Source of the DNA: Epiperipatus broadwayi | Lineage: Eukaryota; Onychophora; Udeonychophora; Euonychophora; Peripatidae | DNA: 64,000 nucleotides | Assembly: GCA_028023455.1 (NCBI GenBank) | Contig: JAQFVV010000021.1 | Span: 5,732,853-5,796,852, forward strand | Reading direction: 5' to 3' | Shown here: in pieces, positions 1 to 12,850 of the stretch | Layout: each line of letters begins with the position of its first letter | Numbering within the stretch: the first letter of the stretch is position 1 | Notes under the pieces: generated by a model | What the model was told of the DNA's origin: nothing | What the model saw: the letters and a program-made list of their open reading frames with translations, nothing else | Database searches by the model: none | Position numbers and translations under genes: made by a program

Positions 1-1519
1 CCACTCCAACATCACATAAATACCCTGATCTAACAACTTTTCAACATAGAAATTTAAACTTATGCAAACTAGAATTGGACCAGAAGTCCAATATTGACAA
101 ATACATGAATGATTTATGTCTCATTTTGTTTAAATACAGGTCTCTCACTAACATTATCAATAAAATCAGAATGAAATCTCCCTATCAAACCCTATGCCAT
201 GGATATTGCTTCATTATATTCTTAAAGTCTTCAGGAACATAAACAAAATATTTCAGGATCATACAGAGTCCACTTCTACACTGCATCCTCTATAAACAGA
301 TTAATCAATAACTCTAAAGATAAATTCTCCACTGAACATATTCTTCAAACTGTTTACAAGATCATCTGCCCTCAAACTGTAAAGCGCCCACTATGGAGAA
401 TCATGTGCCAGCCTTGCAGCAAGATTGTCCCAATATCAATATCTCCACAAAAAGGCCAAAAAGCAATCCAGAACACATCCATATTTCTGGAGCATCAAAA
501 CACATCTATATCATCCAGGGTCATGTATAATGAAATAACTCCAAGCAGACAATAAAGGAGGTATGGTAGTTCACTAACAACTTGGACTCTCTAAAAATTG
601 GACTATATAATTCATTTAAATACATTTACATAAATTTACATTCTTTTTATACCCACCACCATCCTTTTCACTTTTCATTGCCATGAATATGATATCATAA
701 AAGGAGATATTGAAAGTGCTTAGCTCTAGTTTTAAGATGCGTTTATATTGTAGCTTTTCCTATTTTAGCATTTCTAGTACTTAGAATTTAATTACAATTC
801 AGTTAAAGATAAATCAGAATTTTTAATAAGCTCATTGCAGGGTAATGACTTTTACTTCAGTCTCTTAGAGAAATAGTGAAAAGGAGGCTTAAAAAATGGC
901 CAAATGCCACAACTATGATACTTTTTGATAAAAATTTAAGTGATGTTAAACTAATTTTTATTTTTTAAAAATCTCATCCTGTTTATTGTCAAGTCAAAAG
1001 GTATGGTCAACTATCCACACTGTTTTGAAACTGAATAATAATAATTATTATATAAATTAAATTTTTTGTCATACTTTGTTTAGCAACAATTTGAGATTAA
1101 AAGATTAGTAATGAAAAATGGATAGCTTTATATAAAATATTTACATGATTGAAATAAATATCATATTCTCTGAGCATTTAATGCAAACCCCCTCCCCCAA
1201 AAAAAAACAAAAAACAAAAAAAATAATCAAATCTAGATATATATCAAATGTATTATTTAGTAAGGGTGAAGAAGCTTGGCCAGAAATTGTATCCAAAGTT
1301 ATCAATTGATCATTCAGTTTTGGGAATTGGGTAATCTTTTGCTGAAAAATGTCCTGTACAAATTAGTCTTTAGACACTCTTTTCAGTCTAGTGTACCCAT
1401 GAACATCTGCATCCAAACACAATTGAAAAGCATTGTAAATGTGCTTTAGAGAAAAGCACCACCTATTGAACATCATCTCTAAATTTTGAGTTATGGAAGC
1501 AAATAATACAATCCTATGC
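1..1519. other. AT-rich DNA, no supported gene
   Basis: I see no convincing coding region. The stretch 330-560 is less AT-rich than its surroundings. On the + strand it gives short peptides such as PQTVKRPLWRIM, faintly like the C-terminal region of L1/Tx1-type LINE ORF2, but with many stops and no intact motif, so I do not call it. The rest shows only A/T runs, including an A-rich tract near 1195-1225. Confidence 0.4.
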
Positions 1520-1765
1520 TTCCGCGAGTGTGGTTATATGGTGCTGAGTCATGGACATTTATCTACAGATGTCAGAAGCATTGGAGAAGGGCAGAAAGGT
1601 TTATATGAATAAAAAGAAAGACAAATGCTGAGATTCTTGGGTGTTAAAACTTCTGACCCACATAGTTTGTGAAGGCTCCATTGGATAGGTCATATTTTGA
1701 GATACTTTGGCATAATAAAAAGAAAATTAATGGCAGACACTCGAGATGTAATAATGATGCCTGAA
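1520..1765 (+). pseudogene. RTE-like LINE ORF2 fragment (end of RT domain)
   Basis: A decayed fragment of a non-LTR retrotransposon reverse transcriptase. One + frame reads WLYGAESWTF, the hallmark LYGAExWTL just after the RT palm in RTE-like endonuclease-reverse transcriptases. After a frameshift, another frame reads QMLRFLGVKTSD and then LHWIGHILRYFG, which fit the following family motifs (RxLGV, WxGHxLR). Stops and frameshifts show it is dead. It has no detectable 5' part and its 3' end fades near 1765. That it is a LINE fragment is fairly secure; the exact clade is inferred from the motif order. Confidence 0.65.
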
Positions 1766-2807
1766 AAAACTCTGAAGATAAATGGCTTTTTTAAATAAGA
1801 AATATCTGCAAGAAATCTAATATTTAGTCAGTCAATTAAAATTATATCTAAAGAAAATTCTCATACATTAATAGTTAGCAAGGTAACTTTAGACAGTATT
1901 AGTGTAGCAATATACATTATAGCTCATATAAATGAAGAAAACTAAAATAAACAATAAAATGGTTTAATGTGGAGTTCATAAAACATCAAAGCACCAGAAA
2001 TGGAAGAAAAAATCAAAGCACCAGAAATGGTAGATCTGGAGCTGTGATCCATGAAATTTAAGCTCTAGTTCTATCACTATAGTAGACTGCAAGGAAAGAA
2101 AACTAGCCATCTTTACAAAATGAGAAATCAAATTGTACCAATGAATAAATGGTATGATGAATAATTCTAGGTATAGAATTTGATAATATTATTAGAAAAT
2201 TTGAAGAAATTGACTTAATTTTTTTAATCAATAAGTGATTTGGATGATGATTTAATTTATCTTTAGAAAGATATAGGGAAGTACTCCATCATGCAACTAC
2301 AAAATTGGATGGAAGTACTTCATATAAAGCTTCCACGAACATGACTTGTTAGTCTGTATGAATTATCAAAGGATTTAATTGATGTTCTGTAGAATTGTAA
2401 TTACAGTGAAGCATTAGTGAGACATCTAAAGTTTAATAAGATATCTATAACAAAAAAAGTACACTGAACCCTGATACCCATATAAAGTAGAAAAAAAAGA
2501 TCTATAACTTCTTACAATTATTTGCAATTATACTACCCAACAATATTACCACAAGTAGTGATCTCCAAGGAATATCTACTGAATTCAAATATCACAGAGA
2601 TGTACATAGTTCTTTAACCAAATTAAATCAATTATCAATATAATTGGGAATAACAATATAAGATATTCATGTTATGATAAAAATTGATAAAGCATTGAAA
2701 TAATACTAGCTTACAGAATCATAAGTAGTTTTAGAGTCTACTTATCAAAAAACAAAACAATTTGCTCATTTATGTATTTTAGAGAACATGAGCTCAATCA
2801 CTTTATA
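1766..2807. other. AT-rich DNA, nothing recognised
   Basis: No open frame of note, RNA gene or clear repeat. A short local duplication of about 20 bp built on CAAAGCACCAGAAATGG lies near 1987-2030. Confidence 0.4.
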
Positions 2808-3255
2808 ACCTTACGTGATAAGTTTTAAATTGCACTTTACGCAAAAAAAATGAAGCTTAGTATTATTATAACAAAATTATATGGTTGAATACTTTCAGAG
2901 AACTTAAGTCTCCATATTCATAGCCTATTTTGGGAGTGTCGGCTTACATTGAGGTTTTAAATGAAATTTAGCATTAATTTATTCAAATTTTTTTTCTAAA
3001 GACCATTTCTTAGAGATTGGAAAGCATGATTCTTTTTGGTTTATTGCATAGTTGTCATTTGCAATAAAGCATAGATTTTGCATAAATTACCGCTAAATTT
3101 TGCTTAAAACCTCAATATAAGGCAACACTCCCAAAATAGGCTATGAATATGAGACTTAAGTTCTCTGAAAGTGCTCAGCCATATAATTCTGTTATAATAA
3201 TACTAAGCTTCACTTTTTTGTGTAAAATGCAATTTAAAACTTACCACTCAAAGGT
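2808..3255. mobile_element. Fold-back (palindromic) repeat, about 450 bp
   Basis: Two long inverted arms face each other. The left arm (about 2808-2980) contains AGAGAACTTAAGTCTC, CCTATTTTGGGAGTGTC and GAGGTTTTAA. The right arm (about 3092-3255) carries their reverse complements in mirrored order, ending with the complement of the left end (TTTAAATTGCA...). A loop of about 110 bp separates them. No coding capacity is visible. This is the form of a MITE or fold-back element. I cannot assign a superfamily because the ends lack a clear diagnostic terminal motif or target duplication. Confidence 0.75.
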
Positions 3256-4559
3256 AAAGTAAAAAACAAGGATTTTATTTCAATTATAAATCTTATGTGA
3301 TGAGAATAACTTTAGTAGGATTAGTTTCTTATTAATTAAAAATGATAGATGCAAATTTTTTTTGATAAAGTGATTTTAAGTCATTATTTGAAGGATATAA
3401 TGTTGAATATTTTTTCTAAAGTATTTTTAATATAGTGATGGTTGACAGAATAGATAGAGCAACTGTCTGAAGCAATTGATTAAACATGTTTTAAATGACT
3501 GACTTTATAAGTAATATCACTACATGTGATAATAGTTAAAAGGTTTAGTATATTAACATACTAGTTTGAAGGCAATTGTTTGATGGCAACTAGCCAAAAT
3601 ATAGAGTAAAATCAGAATAAATAGCTTTAATGAATTTAACGGGATTTTATCTGATAATAATTTAAAACACTGTTTGATGATGAAGTTATAGATACTTATG
3701 GTTGGTTATACCTTTGTAAGTTGAGCCTAGCACATACTTGACCAGAAAAGGCCAACAGGGAATAGGGATACCTGTTTACAATGGTTGGAGGTAAGAATAA
3801 ATCAATCAATTTGCTATTTAAAATAGTTTAGATTTTACTATACAAGATAATAAGTATAATTATATTTAATAATGAGTAGTTATACCAGAAGTAAATAACT
3901 ATTTAAGATAATGCACTAGCAAATCAGACAAATAGATGGACTACAAGATAAACTGTGTAGATAAGTGATGAAGAAATTCACAATCAAATTAACTCATTAA
4001 ATCTAATTTCTTAGTGACATTTTTGTAATCACTAATATCTCGTTTTCTGTTGAACTGGGAATTGCTATATGAGACAACTATATTTAGAAATATATTAAAA
4101 TAAGTTACATTAAATGTTCATTTTATAAAAGATGATACAAAAAAGTATTGGAGATATTTAAATGTTTATTTAAAAAAAAAATCTTCATATTAAATTTTGT
4201 GTGTAAAGGCAGATTGACCAACTATATTAAAAATTATTTTACGAAAATAATGTCATTTGAGCATCATTAATGTAAAATCTAGAATAAGCCACCCAAGTTT
4301 AGAGCTGCACCATAAATTTTGATGAACACCTATATCATTAAATTGAAAAGGATATTAGTAGAGCATAAGTTATTCTTTAGTATATAATATGTTCCATGAT
4401 AAAGGCTCTATCTTATTATGATTATATTTTTGTTTTACGGCTGTTACGATAAAACAAACTGATCTGGAATCCTTATCCCCTCCCTCCCTGATAAAAAATC
4501 AGTTGCATATTCATTTGCTTCCACTTATTGAATAGTTAATTGAGCTTAATATGAGGCAT
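3256..4559. other. AT-rich DNA, nothing recognised
   Basis: No gene or repeat family that I can support. Confidence 0.4.
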
Positions 4560-4672
4560 AATAATAGGCTGGCTTAGAAATTTTACGCTACTTGAAAAGT
4601 TATAAAATTTTATCCAGATTGGAATCGTAGTTTATGGCATGAAATCAGACATTCTAACCACTATGTTACAGG
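4560..4672 (-). repeat. Decayed tRNA-derived SINE
   Basis: Read on the minus strand from 4672, a tRNA-like head shows an A-box-like TAACATAGTGGTTAGAATG and, about 30 bases on, a B-box-like ACGATTCCAATCTGG. The body then runs into GATAAAATTTTATAACTTTT. A second minus-strand copy near 9290-9415 has the same order and a similar tail after the B box, which supports a dispersed SINE family rather than a tRNA gene. Both are too decayed to fold as a functional tRNA. Confidence 0.5.
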
Positions 4673-6664
4673 GCCTTTCTCATTATATATCCAGCAGGAA
4701 ATTGGATAGGTAATGGCTGCTGCTTGTTATTATTGTTACGATCCTGCAAACTGAATTTTAGGCATTTATATTTAGATGGAAGAATAAAATTCTCTTGTAT
4801 TGCAATGGTAAACTATAATGAATCCTAAATCTGAGGACATGCATATTGTCTTGCCATCTAAGTATTTGACCAACCAAACTTTTAAATGTAGTAAATGGAA
4901 TTAGGGCTGTCATGTAAGTAAGAAACATGTTTGTGCATCCCATGAAATAAAATTTGTAAATCAAAATAAAATGAATTCTATAAACATTTATTTAATACAA
5001 GTTACAGGAACAGTTGAATATTACAAAATTATAATTATTTACACTTTCACTCTTTTATTTATGGGTTAACTCTCCATGGTTTTGGCAGCCACAAAATAAC
5101 TTCTAGAAATATTCTCTCCACATGGTAAATGACAATAGTATTCTGAAAACTTGTGACCAGACTCTTCTTTAAAAAACCCCTTATTAAACAAACGCCTAAT
5201 AAAGTTGTTAACATTAAAATTTAATGTAAAGTCAGAAATAGCAAGTTTTTATTCTCAGACTTGCAACTTTTTTCAATTTAATTTTCTCTTTTGAGCTTCA
5301 GTCAGCATTTTGTCATCGTTGTGTCCATATCTGGGGAAGTTGAAACAAATGAATATAGATCTTTCACCAATAGAATAAGAATTACCATTAGGACAATGAT
5401 TCAATAACAAAAGGAGTAATTCAACATTAGTTTAATGCAAACAATGAATTGTGTTTACAGTAGCATTGATATACATATTTAGAACTGATTATATATATAC
5501 ATGGTAAGTTAGAAATATAGAAAATGTGATATATAATTTTTTCTTCTAGTTTATCTACTTTTACATTAATGTTGCCCAGTTAGGCTTATTAAAAGCAATT
5601 AGATCAGGGTGACCTATAAAACCCTATATGGCTCATGATTTACAACCAGGATATGATTCTCTGTACTATGATGTCCAATGGCATTTTTTGCTGCTTCATC
5701 TTTGAAGTCTAGCTGATATAACAGCCCCATCCCCCATCACAAAGAAAAAGTCAATTTTGTTTATTCTTTGCATATACATAATGATTTGACTTCTTTATTT
5801 TTTCTGAAGTACAATAGTTACAACAAGGTTGATGTAATTCTTAGATTTCTTTACTAGTAATTAGTTCAATCCTAACTTGCTAATCAATTAAACTGGTTAA
5901 AAATAGTTTTTTATTTGTTTCAAAATCATTTGTTACTTTTTAATTTAATTCACAATTTCATGTAATTTTTACATTTTCTATTCTCAAAGTTATATTCCTT
6001 CAATAATAAAATATTTATTATTTAATTTTTTATGTTCTTGTTATTCACTATTAATAATTTTATCATATAGTCCATACTATGTGTTATTATATACAATTAA
6101 ACAGTCCAATACTTAAAATTTTCATACTTACATTGTTTATTTGGTAAATATTTAGAAACCATTAACATATATTTGCACTTTAATTTAATATTAGATTATA
6201 TTGAGTAACTATAAGAAAAAATCAAGCACTTGGTTTGTTCCACTAGATAAGAAATGGTTTAGACACTTTCAATCGAGCAACCATATAGAAAAGTTTCAAA
6301 TGATGTTATGCAGTTGGTACATTCAACAGAGTGTCATTAAAATATCATTATAACCTAATTTAAGAATTAAATATTTTGGTGTATATCTTTTTAAAAAAAT
6401 ATGTGTTTTTTACTAATTCTGTTTTTTTTTTTTTAATTTGAGCAGTCATTTAGCAAAGTAGACAGTATACCCACAGTCAAAAACAATTTCCAGATATATT
6501 TAGATCATACGGTTCAATTACAAGTTTTATTTCTCAAAACATTTATTAAACTAATTAATATGGGTGATATATTACAAATATGGATACAATACAAATTTAA
6601 ATCAAAGCTGATTAGTAAAATGTATAAAAATAATATTCAATTATTAAAATAAAAATATTGATAT
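4673..6664. other. AT-rich DNA, nothing recognised
   Basis: No gene seen. An open frame of 68 codons on the minus strand (4758-4964) has no recognisable domain and is probably chance. Confidence 0.4.
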
Positions 6665-6765
6665 TAAAAAAGAATTTGAGACTGCATCAGAAGCAATCAT
6701 AAGATTCCGTATTTAAGAATCTGACACTTTACCACTGTGCTATAGTGAACATATCCTGATACTTT
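6665..6765 (-). repeat. tRNA-like SINE remnant
   Basis: On the minus strand the segment reads CACTATAGCACAGTGGTAAA, an A-box-like run, followed by a degenerate B-box region (GCAGTCTCAAATTC). The resemblance is weaker than in the 4.6-kb and 9.35-kb copies. It may be another member of the same SINE class. Confidence 0.35.
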
Positions 6766-7042
6766 CAAAATATGTCTGAAAAATGTAATTATCTACTGTG
6801 CAATTGTTATCCAGTATATTGCAGAATTACCATACTTATTATGAAATAATATTTTTTAAATAAATTATTTTTAAATAAATTACTAATAGTGATGTGACAT
6901 TTTTAATGTAAATTAGGTTATTTAAATATAAATGATTTGGAAATTAAATATTTTCATATACATATAAATCTTGTTAATTATCAAAGCAACATTGTTCTGA
7001 TCTGTTCAGTTTACTGTGATGGTAGAGTATGTAATATGTATT

Positions 7043-7720
7043 GTAATAGCTGAAACACACAGGCTTATATATACCTGTGTCTATATATATAATATATAGG
7101 GTATATGAGCACAGACTTTCACATGACCCACCACTCTCCACACTATCTCATAACACTGATGCACTTGAAAACATATATGTTGAAAAGATAAATAATCACC
7201 AATATACGTATTTCATGCTACACCAGCAATCATCAGTTGGTCCAGATTACCATCTCCACACATATATGCTATAAGTGCTCAAATATATATTAAGATAGCC
7301 AAACCTCATACTTCAATGGAGAGGCTTCAATTCACTCCACACTCCAAATCTTCAACCATCCATCCAATCGAAAATCTAATGATGGAATGCTCAAAGGCCA
7401 CGCTGAGGCCGAGATTCTTGTCACACCCATGTTGACCTAAGGTCAATCTGACCCCTCATGTATAGGACATAATCCATTAGCATGAAATACGTATAGGTCA
7501 ACATTGGTATGACAAGAATCTCAGCCTCAGGGTAATCTGGATCAACTGATGATACGTATATTGGTGATTATTTATTTTTTCAACATATATGTGTTTGAGT
7601 GAATCAGTGTTATGAGACAGTGTGGAGAGTGGTGGGTCATGTGAAAGTCTGTGCTCATATACCCTATATATTACATATATAGACACAGGTATATATAAGC
7701 CTGTGTGTTTCAGCTATTAC
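7043..7720. mobile_element. Fold-back MITE, 678 bp, highly similar arms
   Basis: The left arm (7043-7210) begins GTAATAGCTGAAACACACAG and the right arm (7553-7720) ends with its reverse complement. Both arms contain GGGTATATGAGCACAGACTT and the 18-base TGACCCACCACTCTCCAC. The similarity runs for about 165 bp with few differences, so the insertion is comparatively young or the arms are conversion-homogenised. The central part carries further nested inverted pieces (for example CAGTTGGTCCAGATTACC near 7237 against its complement near 7530, and TTCATGCTA against TAGCATGAA). The mirror-image 60-odd-codon frames in the two arms are a by-product of the palindrome, not genes. It shares ACAGACTTTCA and CCACTCTATCTCATA-like motifs with repeats at 12.66, 33.64, 51.95 and 53.69 kb. 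Confidence 0.85.
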
Positions 7721-9289
7721 CTAAGTAGAATGTCTGCCCATCCCTTCTATGTGAATTAAATATGTATCGTAGTATATTTTGAGCAATTATCACAAGACCT
7801 AATAAAAATGTAATCCTTTCATATTTAAATTATAAAATATTTATAATCAGAATTTATTTCTACCAATGGAATGATTGGAAATCTAAATATATCTACTTAT
7901 ATGTAACTTTTATTAGTTATTTCAGTGATACCCCAGTGATGAAGCACATTTATATCCTGCACAACATGGATACATGCATGTGTGATGGCCCTAAATAGAA
8001 TTATTTCTTCCAAAATCAAATATTGGAAGTAAGCTGAAAAAGTCATATAATGTTTGATTGATGTGTATATATAATAATTTTAAATTGAAATAACAGTAAA
8101 AAATAACAGTAATAATGTAGAACTTATTCAGAAATGTTTTTTGATTGATTTTTGAAATTATAATTATTATCTAATGGAATTTATGGAGACAAAATACAGA
8201 TGTTATGTGTTTTACACAAGGGTACAAGCATATCTAATTTGGTTTCAAAATCTCAAGGTGTTTTTGCATCTTATTATCGTTAATAAAACAAAAGAGACAA
8301 AAAGTGAGGGTATGGTTAGACATGCAATTCTTCCAACAGAAGGTAAGGAATAGTTAGAAATTCATGTATGGATGATATAATATCATTGCTATTTAATGTC
8401 CATAGATTACTAAATCTTACAATAAATGAATCAAATGGAGAAATGAGAGATGAATTACTACTATCTAAAAACAGTTGCTGAATATAAGCAAAAAATAAAT
8501 AAATCATGTTTTAGCTATCCTATCCAAAAAGTAAAAAAAGAAGTAGATCACTAAAATGTATAATTTATTGGCTGATGTTAGATCTAGATAAATTCTACAA
8601 GAATGTTAGTTTGAGTTCAAGATCTCAGGTTGTTCTTATATCTCATGTATTAGCTTGGATAAAATGAAAGAATGAAAAATTGATGGCTAGATTGTTTTCA
8701 CCGAAGATAGTCACTAGCTAGGAACTATATTAGAGATATGAACATATTATTATCTAGTAACTACAGATAACTTATGCTTACAACAATTGATTCCACTGTA
8801 AAATAAATGCCCTCTTCCGCTTAGAGAAATTGTAGAATGACAGACTTTGAATGTGAGGTATTAGGACTTTAGTGATGGATGCTAGGATTCAGCCAAACTT
8901 TCTATAAACTATTTAGCAATGAAGTTATTTGAATACTTTAAAGACATTGAACTATTTCTTCTAAAAGTGAACCCCCCCCCAGATTACAATTGAATGATAA
9001 TTAAGTGTATTCTTGTTAATTGTATTGTGATTCTGAACCATACTAATATCATTTATTAATGCATAATTTTAATAAAAGTAATGACATCACTTAAAAAATT
9101 GTGAGGATTGGGAGGGTAGTTGTTGCTTATTGAATGAAATATACCCAACTTGAAACTTACCATACATAGTAAGTAAAGTTTTGGCATAATTTTTTACATT
9201 ACAATCATTAGATTTGCCAATAATTTTTTTTATACCTAGGATTCTCTTTCATTAACCGATAATTGATGGGTTATGGTATTAGTTATCTT
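7721..9289. other. AT-rich DNA, nothing recognised
   Basis: No supported gene. A C-run (about nine C) occurs near 8971. A minus-strand frame at 8316-8507 has no recognisable features. Confidence 0.4.
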
Positions 9290-9415
9290 AGAAAAATTTT
9301 AAGTTTGCTTAATATTTGAAGCTAACCAAAAAGTTTTCAAGTTTTACCCAGATTTGAACTCCTCCAGCATGGCTGATGGATGCAATAATCACTACATAAT
9401 GTTGTGTCTCTTGTA
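9290..9415 (-). repeat. Decayed tRNA-derived SINE, second copy
   Basis: Read from 9415 on the minus strand: an A-box-like ACATTATGTAGTGATTATTG, then a B-box-like GGAGTTCAAATCTGGG, then a body beginning TAAAACTTGAAAACTTTTT. The post-B-box body parallels the copy at 4560-4672, so the two are treated as one family. Confidence 0.5.
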
Positions 9416-9669
9416 TTAACTCTATCATAATACTAAATAGGATTTTGTAATACATTTTTTTTAGAAGTAGCTAAAATCATTTGTAAAAGTGAACTAACAA
9501 GACATGATTTATTAAGGCTTTGATATATCAGAATATTTTGTAATAATGTATTTCTAAGTTATCTCTATAAAAGTTTTCTTTGAAACTACATTTAAATTTA
9601 ACCTAACTGTGTGAAAAAGTCTGTGAGTATTGGGGAACACATATTCTTGCGACTGATTCATATAGTTTT

Positions 9670-9760
9670 TTATTGTTTAACCTAGTGGCACATTGGTGGA
9701 TTTAGAGTTGAAGCATTCAGGATCGATTCTGACTTAAATAACATAATTTTTAAAAGACAA
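9670..9760 (+). repeat. Possible tRNA-like SINE remnant
   Basis: The + strand reads CTAGTGGCACATTGGTGG and, about 30 bases later, TCAGGATCGATTCTGACTT, which resemble decayed A and B boxes. The evidence is weak. Confidence 0.3.
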
Positions 9761-10114
9761 AGTGGATTCAGATTAACAATAAAACTGAAATAATCACTCT
9801 GACACTAGGAGGCTTGACTGCCGTATGACTTGTGAGAAATTTACTACATGGTTACTATTTATTTATATATGTTTTTAATATTTATTATTACTTTAAAATG
9901 CTTTGTATCTATGACTATGAATGGTTTCAGTTCATAATGTTATGACATCTACTTGCACGTAAAAAATTACAAGATTTGATGGTTAAGATCTTATATTTAA
10001 TCAGAAAAAGAATCCAATACACCATAATACTTAATAGTAAATGATATTTTAATTTGCGAAGCACCGATAGTTGAAAACTGAAATAAATCGAGATACTGCA
10101 AATGTCTAGTGCTT

Positions 10115-10266
10115 GTTACAAAACATAACTGACAGCCAATCAGATGTCAAAGATAGCCATCTTAAATGACATCAAGCCCAAACACACAACAAAGATTTTA
10201 TGACAAAAAGACAGCCACTCCCTTCTCTCAACTTTTCTTTCTATATATCTAAGCCAGTCATAATAG
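10115..10266. repeat. Diverged arm of the 47.6-48.2 kb fold-back family
   Basis: ACAGCCAATCAGAT at the left and TTTCTATATATCTAAGCCAG at the right match, in the same order and spacing, the repeat units near 47.62-47.77 kb. The middle is diverged. The 92-codon minus-strand frame at 10140-10418 straddles this repeat and the next one and is not considered a gene. Confidence 0.5.
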
Positions 10267-10609
10267 TAAATGATAAATTTTATGGTGCTATTAGTTAAGA
10301 TTATAAACCACATCTGGTGATCATTTTTATATCTAAGAATATGAATTAGCAACATGAATCTTGTGAGCATCAGTTCACTTGAGAAGCATTTAAAAGGTTT
10401 CCACAAATTATCTGCCAATGCAAGAGGACACAGTGAAGGATAATAAATTTTATGAAGCTATTAGTTAAGATTATAAACCATATCTAGTAATCATCTTTAT
10501 ACTTAAGGACAGGAGTCAGCAATATGGAACTAGTGAGCTCCGAGTCACTTGAAAAGCATTTTTAAAGTTTCCACCAATTTTCTGCCAACAGAACAGGGCA
10601 CAATGTGGT
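10267..10609. repeat. Tandem duplication, two diverged copies of about 170 bp
   Basis: 10267-10438 and 10440-10609 match throughout. Each has AAATTTTATG then GCTATTAGTTAAGATTATAA, later AAAAGCATTT or GAGAAGCATT, and ends TCTGCCAA followed by a purine-rich run. The copies differ at many single bases, so the duplication is old. No coding function is apparent. Confidence 0.75.
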
Positions 10610-11339
10610 TTTAATATTTTCAGGGCAAATATCATCAGCTATCTTTCCTTTATTTACTTTAATAATCACTTGTCTCTTTCATCATTTTTGTAGTTGTATT
10701 TTGACTGTCCATAGTATGCAATATATTTGATATGTTTATTCTAATAGTTTTATTGTTACTGATGCAACCATAATGAATAACGTAAAAAAAGCAGAAGACA
10801 AGTAACTTTAACATAAAACAGGAGGAAAATAACACGCAATAGGTTAATATTCAGCTTTGAAAAGCATTTGAAAACTGTGATACAGCAAATTTCACAATGA
10901 TAAATGGCAGACAGGAAATCATGCCATTTAACATAGGCATCCTATCATCATATAAGAGAAGTAAGAGAACTATAATCTACATATGGAAAGTGTGATACAC
11001 ATGTTATCAGAAAAGTATCCTGTGGTAATTATATAATGAATGTGTTATATTCCTAATAGAATTTAATATTGAAAGATATTCAACACATATCATAAGAATT
11101 TTAATACAAAGTTTCCTTTAAGTGTTCTAATTAAAAATTGGATTCTTTTACAATTTTATTTATAAAGTGTTTGCTTTTTCACATGAAGTTGTACATGCTA
11201 AATCTTGAAATTTATTTTTAAATCAATTACGCAGAGAATTTGGTATTGCAAATTATCACATCAGAATAATGAATCATTTATGTATGCAATAAAAATGATT
11301 CAGAAGCATTTTAGAAAATGAATTGACTCTTGATTAATA
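10610..11339. other. AT-rich DNA, nothing recognised
   Basis: No gene, RNA gene or recognisable repeat. Confidence 0.4.
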
Positions 11340-12190
11340 CTGTAACTATTATTAAGCTTTAAGCTTGGTTAACTCTTCCACAGATTGATGTTTCCATTGT
11401 TATCCTAATGACAGTTTTGCAATCCTTCGACATTTGACTTTAGTATTCAATCTTTATTCTATATTAGAATTCAATAAATTGGATTTGATTTGTTAGAAAT
11501 ATAAATTTACAAATGAAAAACAACCTAAAAATAATATATGAACTTTGCAAATATTGAAAGAACAATAATAAGGTGAATATGTAACGAGAACCATGATTTT
11601 TTTTCCTGATTGGGCAGTGTAAAAAGAAATCCATCCAAGCGAGCAGAGCAAAAAATTAGCAACATTTTTCTTGACAGTTTAAATTTTAAAATGTGAATGA
11701 AGTAATATGACCATTGTAAATCTATAAAATTCTTTTCCTAAAATTTTAAATTGCATTTCTAAGTTTTAAATGTATCTCAAAAATTCTTTATTACTGTATT
11801 TACCAAGGCATTGCTAATCTCTTTCAAAATACATCACAACCTTGCCAATCATAGTTTCCTTTTTAGCATTATGATTAAATTTGTTAACATCTGTTTTTAA
11901 AAAATAAAACATACACAACTAAAATCAAAATATAGTCATGTATATATATTTTTAAACATTGCCAATCATAGTTTTCTTTTTAGGGTTATAAATGAATTTG
12001 TTAATATCTGTTTTACAAAAATAAAACATAGACAAATAAAGACAATGTGCAATCATGAATATATATTTTGAAAAATAATTATGATACAATTATTGTGTAA
12101 AATAATCATAAATATTTAATAAACTAAACAAAAAAATCATTTTTTTTTGCATTTCCAAAAATCTTCTTGAAATTATCTCACACATGATTT
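11340..12190. repeat. Dispersed repeat family, copy 1
   Basis: Ordered blocks match 13440-14100: CAATAAATTGGATTTGATTT against CAATAAATTGGACTTGATTT, then TTTACAAATGAAAAAC, GAACTTTGCAAATATTGAAA and AATCTATAAAATTCTTTT. The final block (TTCTTGAAATTATCTCACAC) also resembles 16690-17345, which lies inside the hAT element. The family may be non-autonomous relatives of that element, but I do not find its terminal repeat here. There is also an internal duplication of TGCCAATCATAGTTT around 11845 and 11961. Confidence 0.5.
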
Positions 12191-12663
12191 TGAAACTAGA
12201 GCACAAAGAACCATGCAGTCACTAATAGCTGGAGAATACTTCCCTCTTCAGATATATTTGTGAATTAATAAATCAATATATCTTAGCTCCACTTTCTGTA
12301 TCAAATATCCCCTCCCATTGGGAAGAGAAGGGAAGTGAATGCTAAACAGTGCATTTCTAAATAAAAACCTTCAGGTGATTAATGGAAATATTCATGACAT
12401 AAGAAGGCTTAGAGCAGAAATTGAAACAATGTAAATATTAGTTTTTTAAAATTATATAAGAAAAATATTAAAATTATTTGTGTTGATCTGCCTACAAATG
12501 CTTAATTTTAAATAAATGTATACTATTTAGTTTAGAAAGTTTTACAATTTATTTTTTTACCAATTACATATCATTTTGCAATGATAAAAATGTCGACATT
12601 TACAACATATTTAATATTTAAATACATGCATAATGTCTATATTAGACTTAATGTAAATAGAAT
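12191..12663. other. AT-rich DNA, nothing recognised
   Basis: No gene seen between the dispersed repeat and the fold-back repeat. Confidence 0.35.
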
Positions 12664-12850
12664 GGATCTAAACTCAGACTTTCAAGTTTCCTGCATCTAT
12701 ATGATACACATGGCCACATACATGTGAAAAAGATAAATGACTTACAATATATGTAAATCTTTTTCACATGTATGTGGTCATGTGTATCAGTTGTATAAGA
12801 TAGAGTGGATAATTGCAGGGAGTTTGAAAGTCTGAGTTTAAGTCTCTTCT
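12664..12850. repeat. Fold-back repeat, about 185 bp
   Basis: The left arm (about 12669-12740) carries AAACTCAGACTTTCAAGTTT, TGATACACATGG and CACATACATGTGAAAAAGAT. The right arm (about 12758-12840) carries the complements in mirrored order, including TTTTTCACATGTATGTGG and TTTGAAAGTCTGAGTTT. It belongs to the fold-back family also found at 7.04, 33.64, 51.95 and 53.69 kb. Confidence 0.75.

Noticed and set aside
330-560. L1/Tx1 ORF2 C-terminal fragment on the + strand
   Set aside because: Only vague resemblance; no intact motif and several stops.
7077-7686. Two nearly identical 60-odd-codon frames on opposite strands
   Set aside because: They lie in the two arms of one palindrome and mirror each other; no domain.
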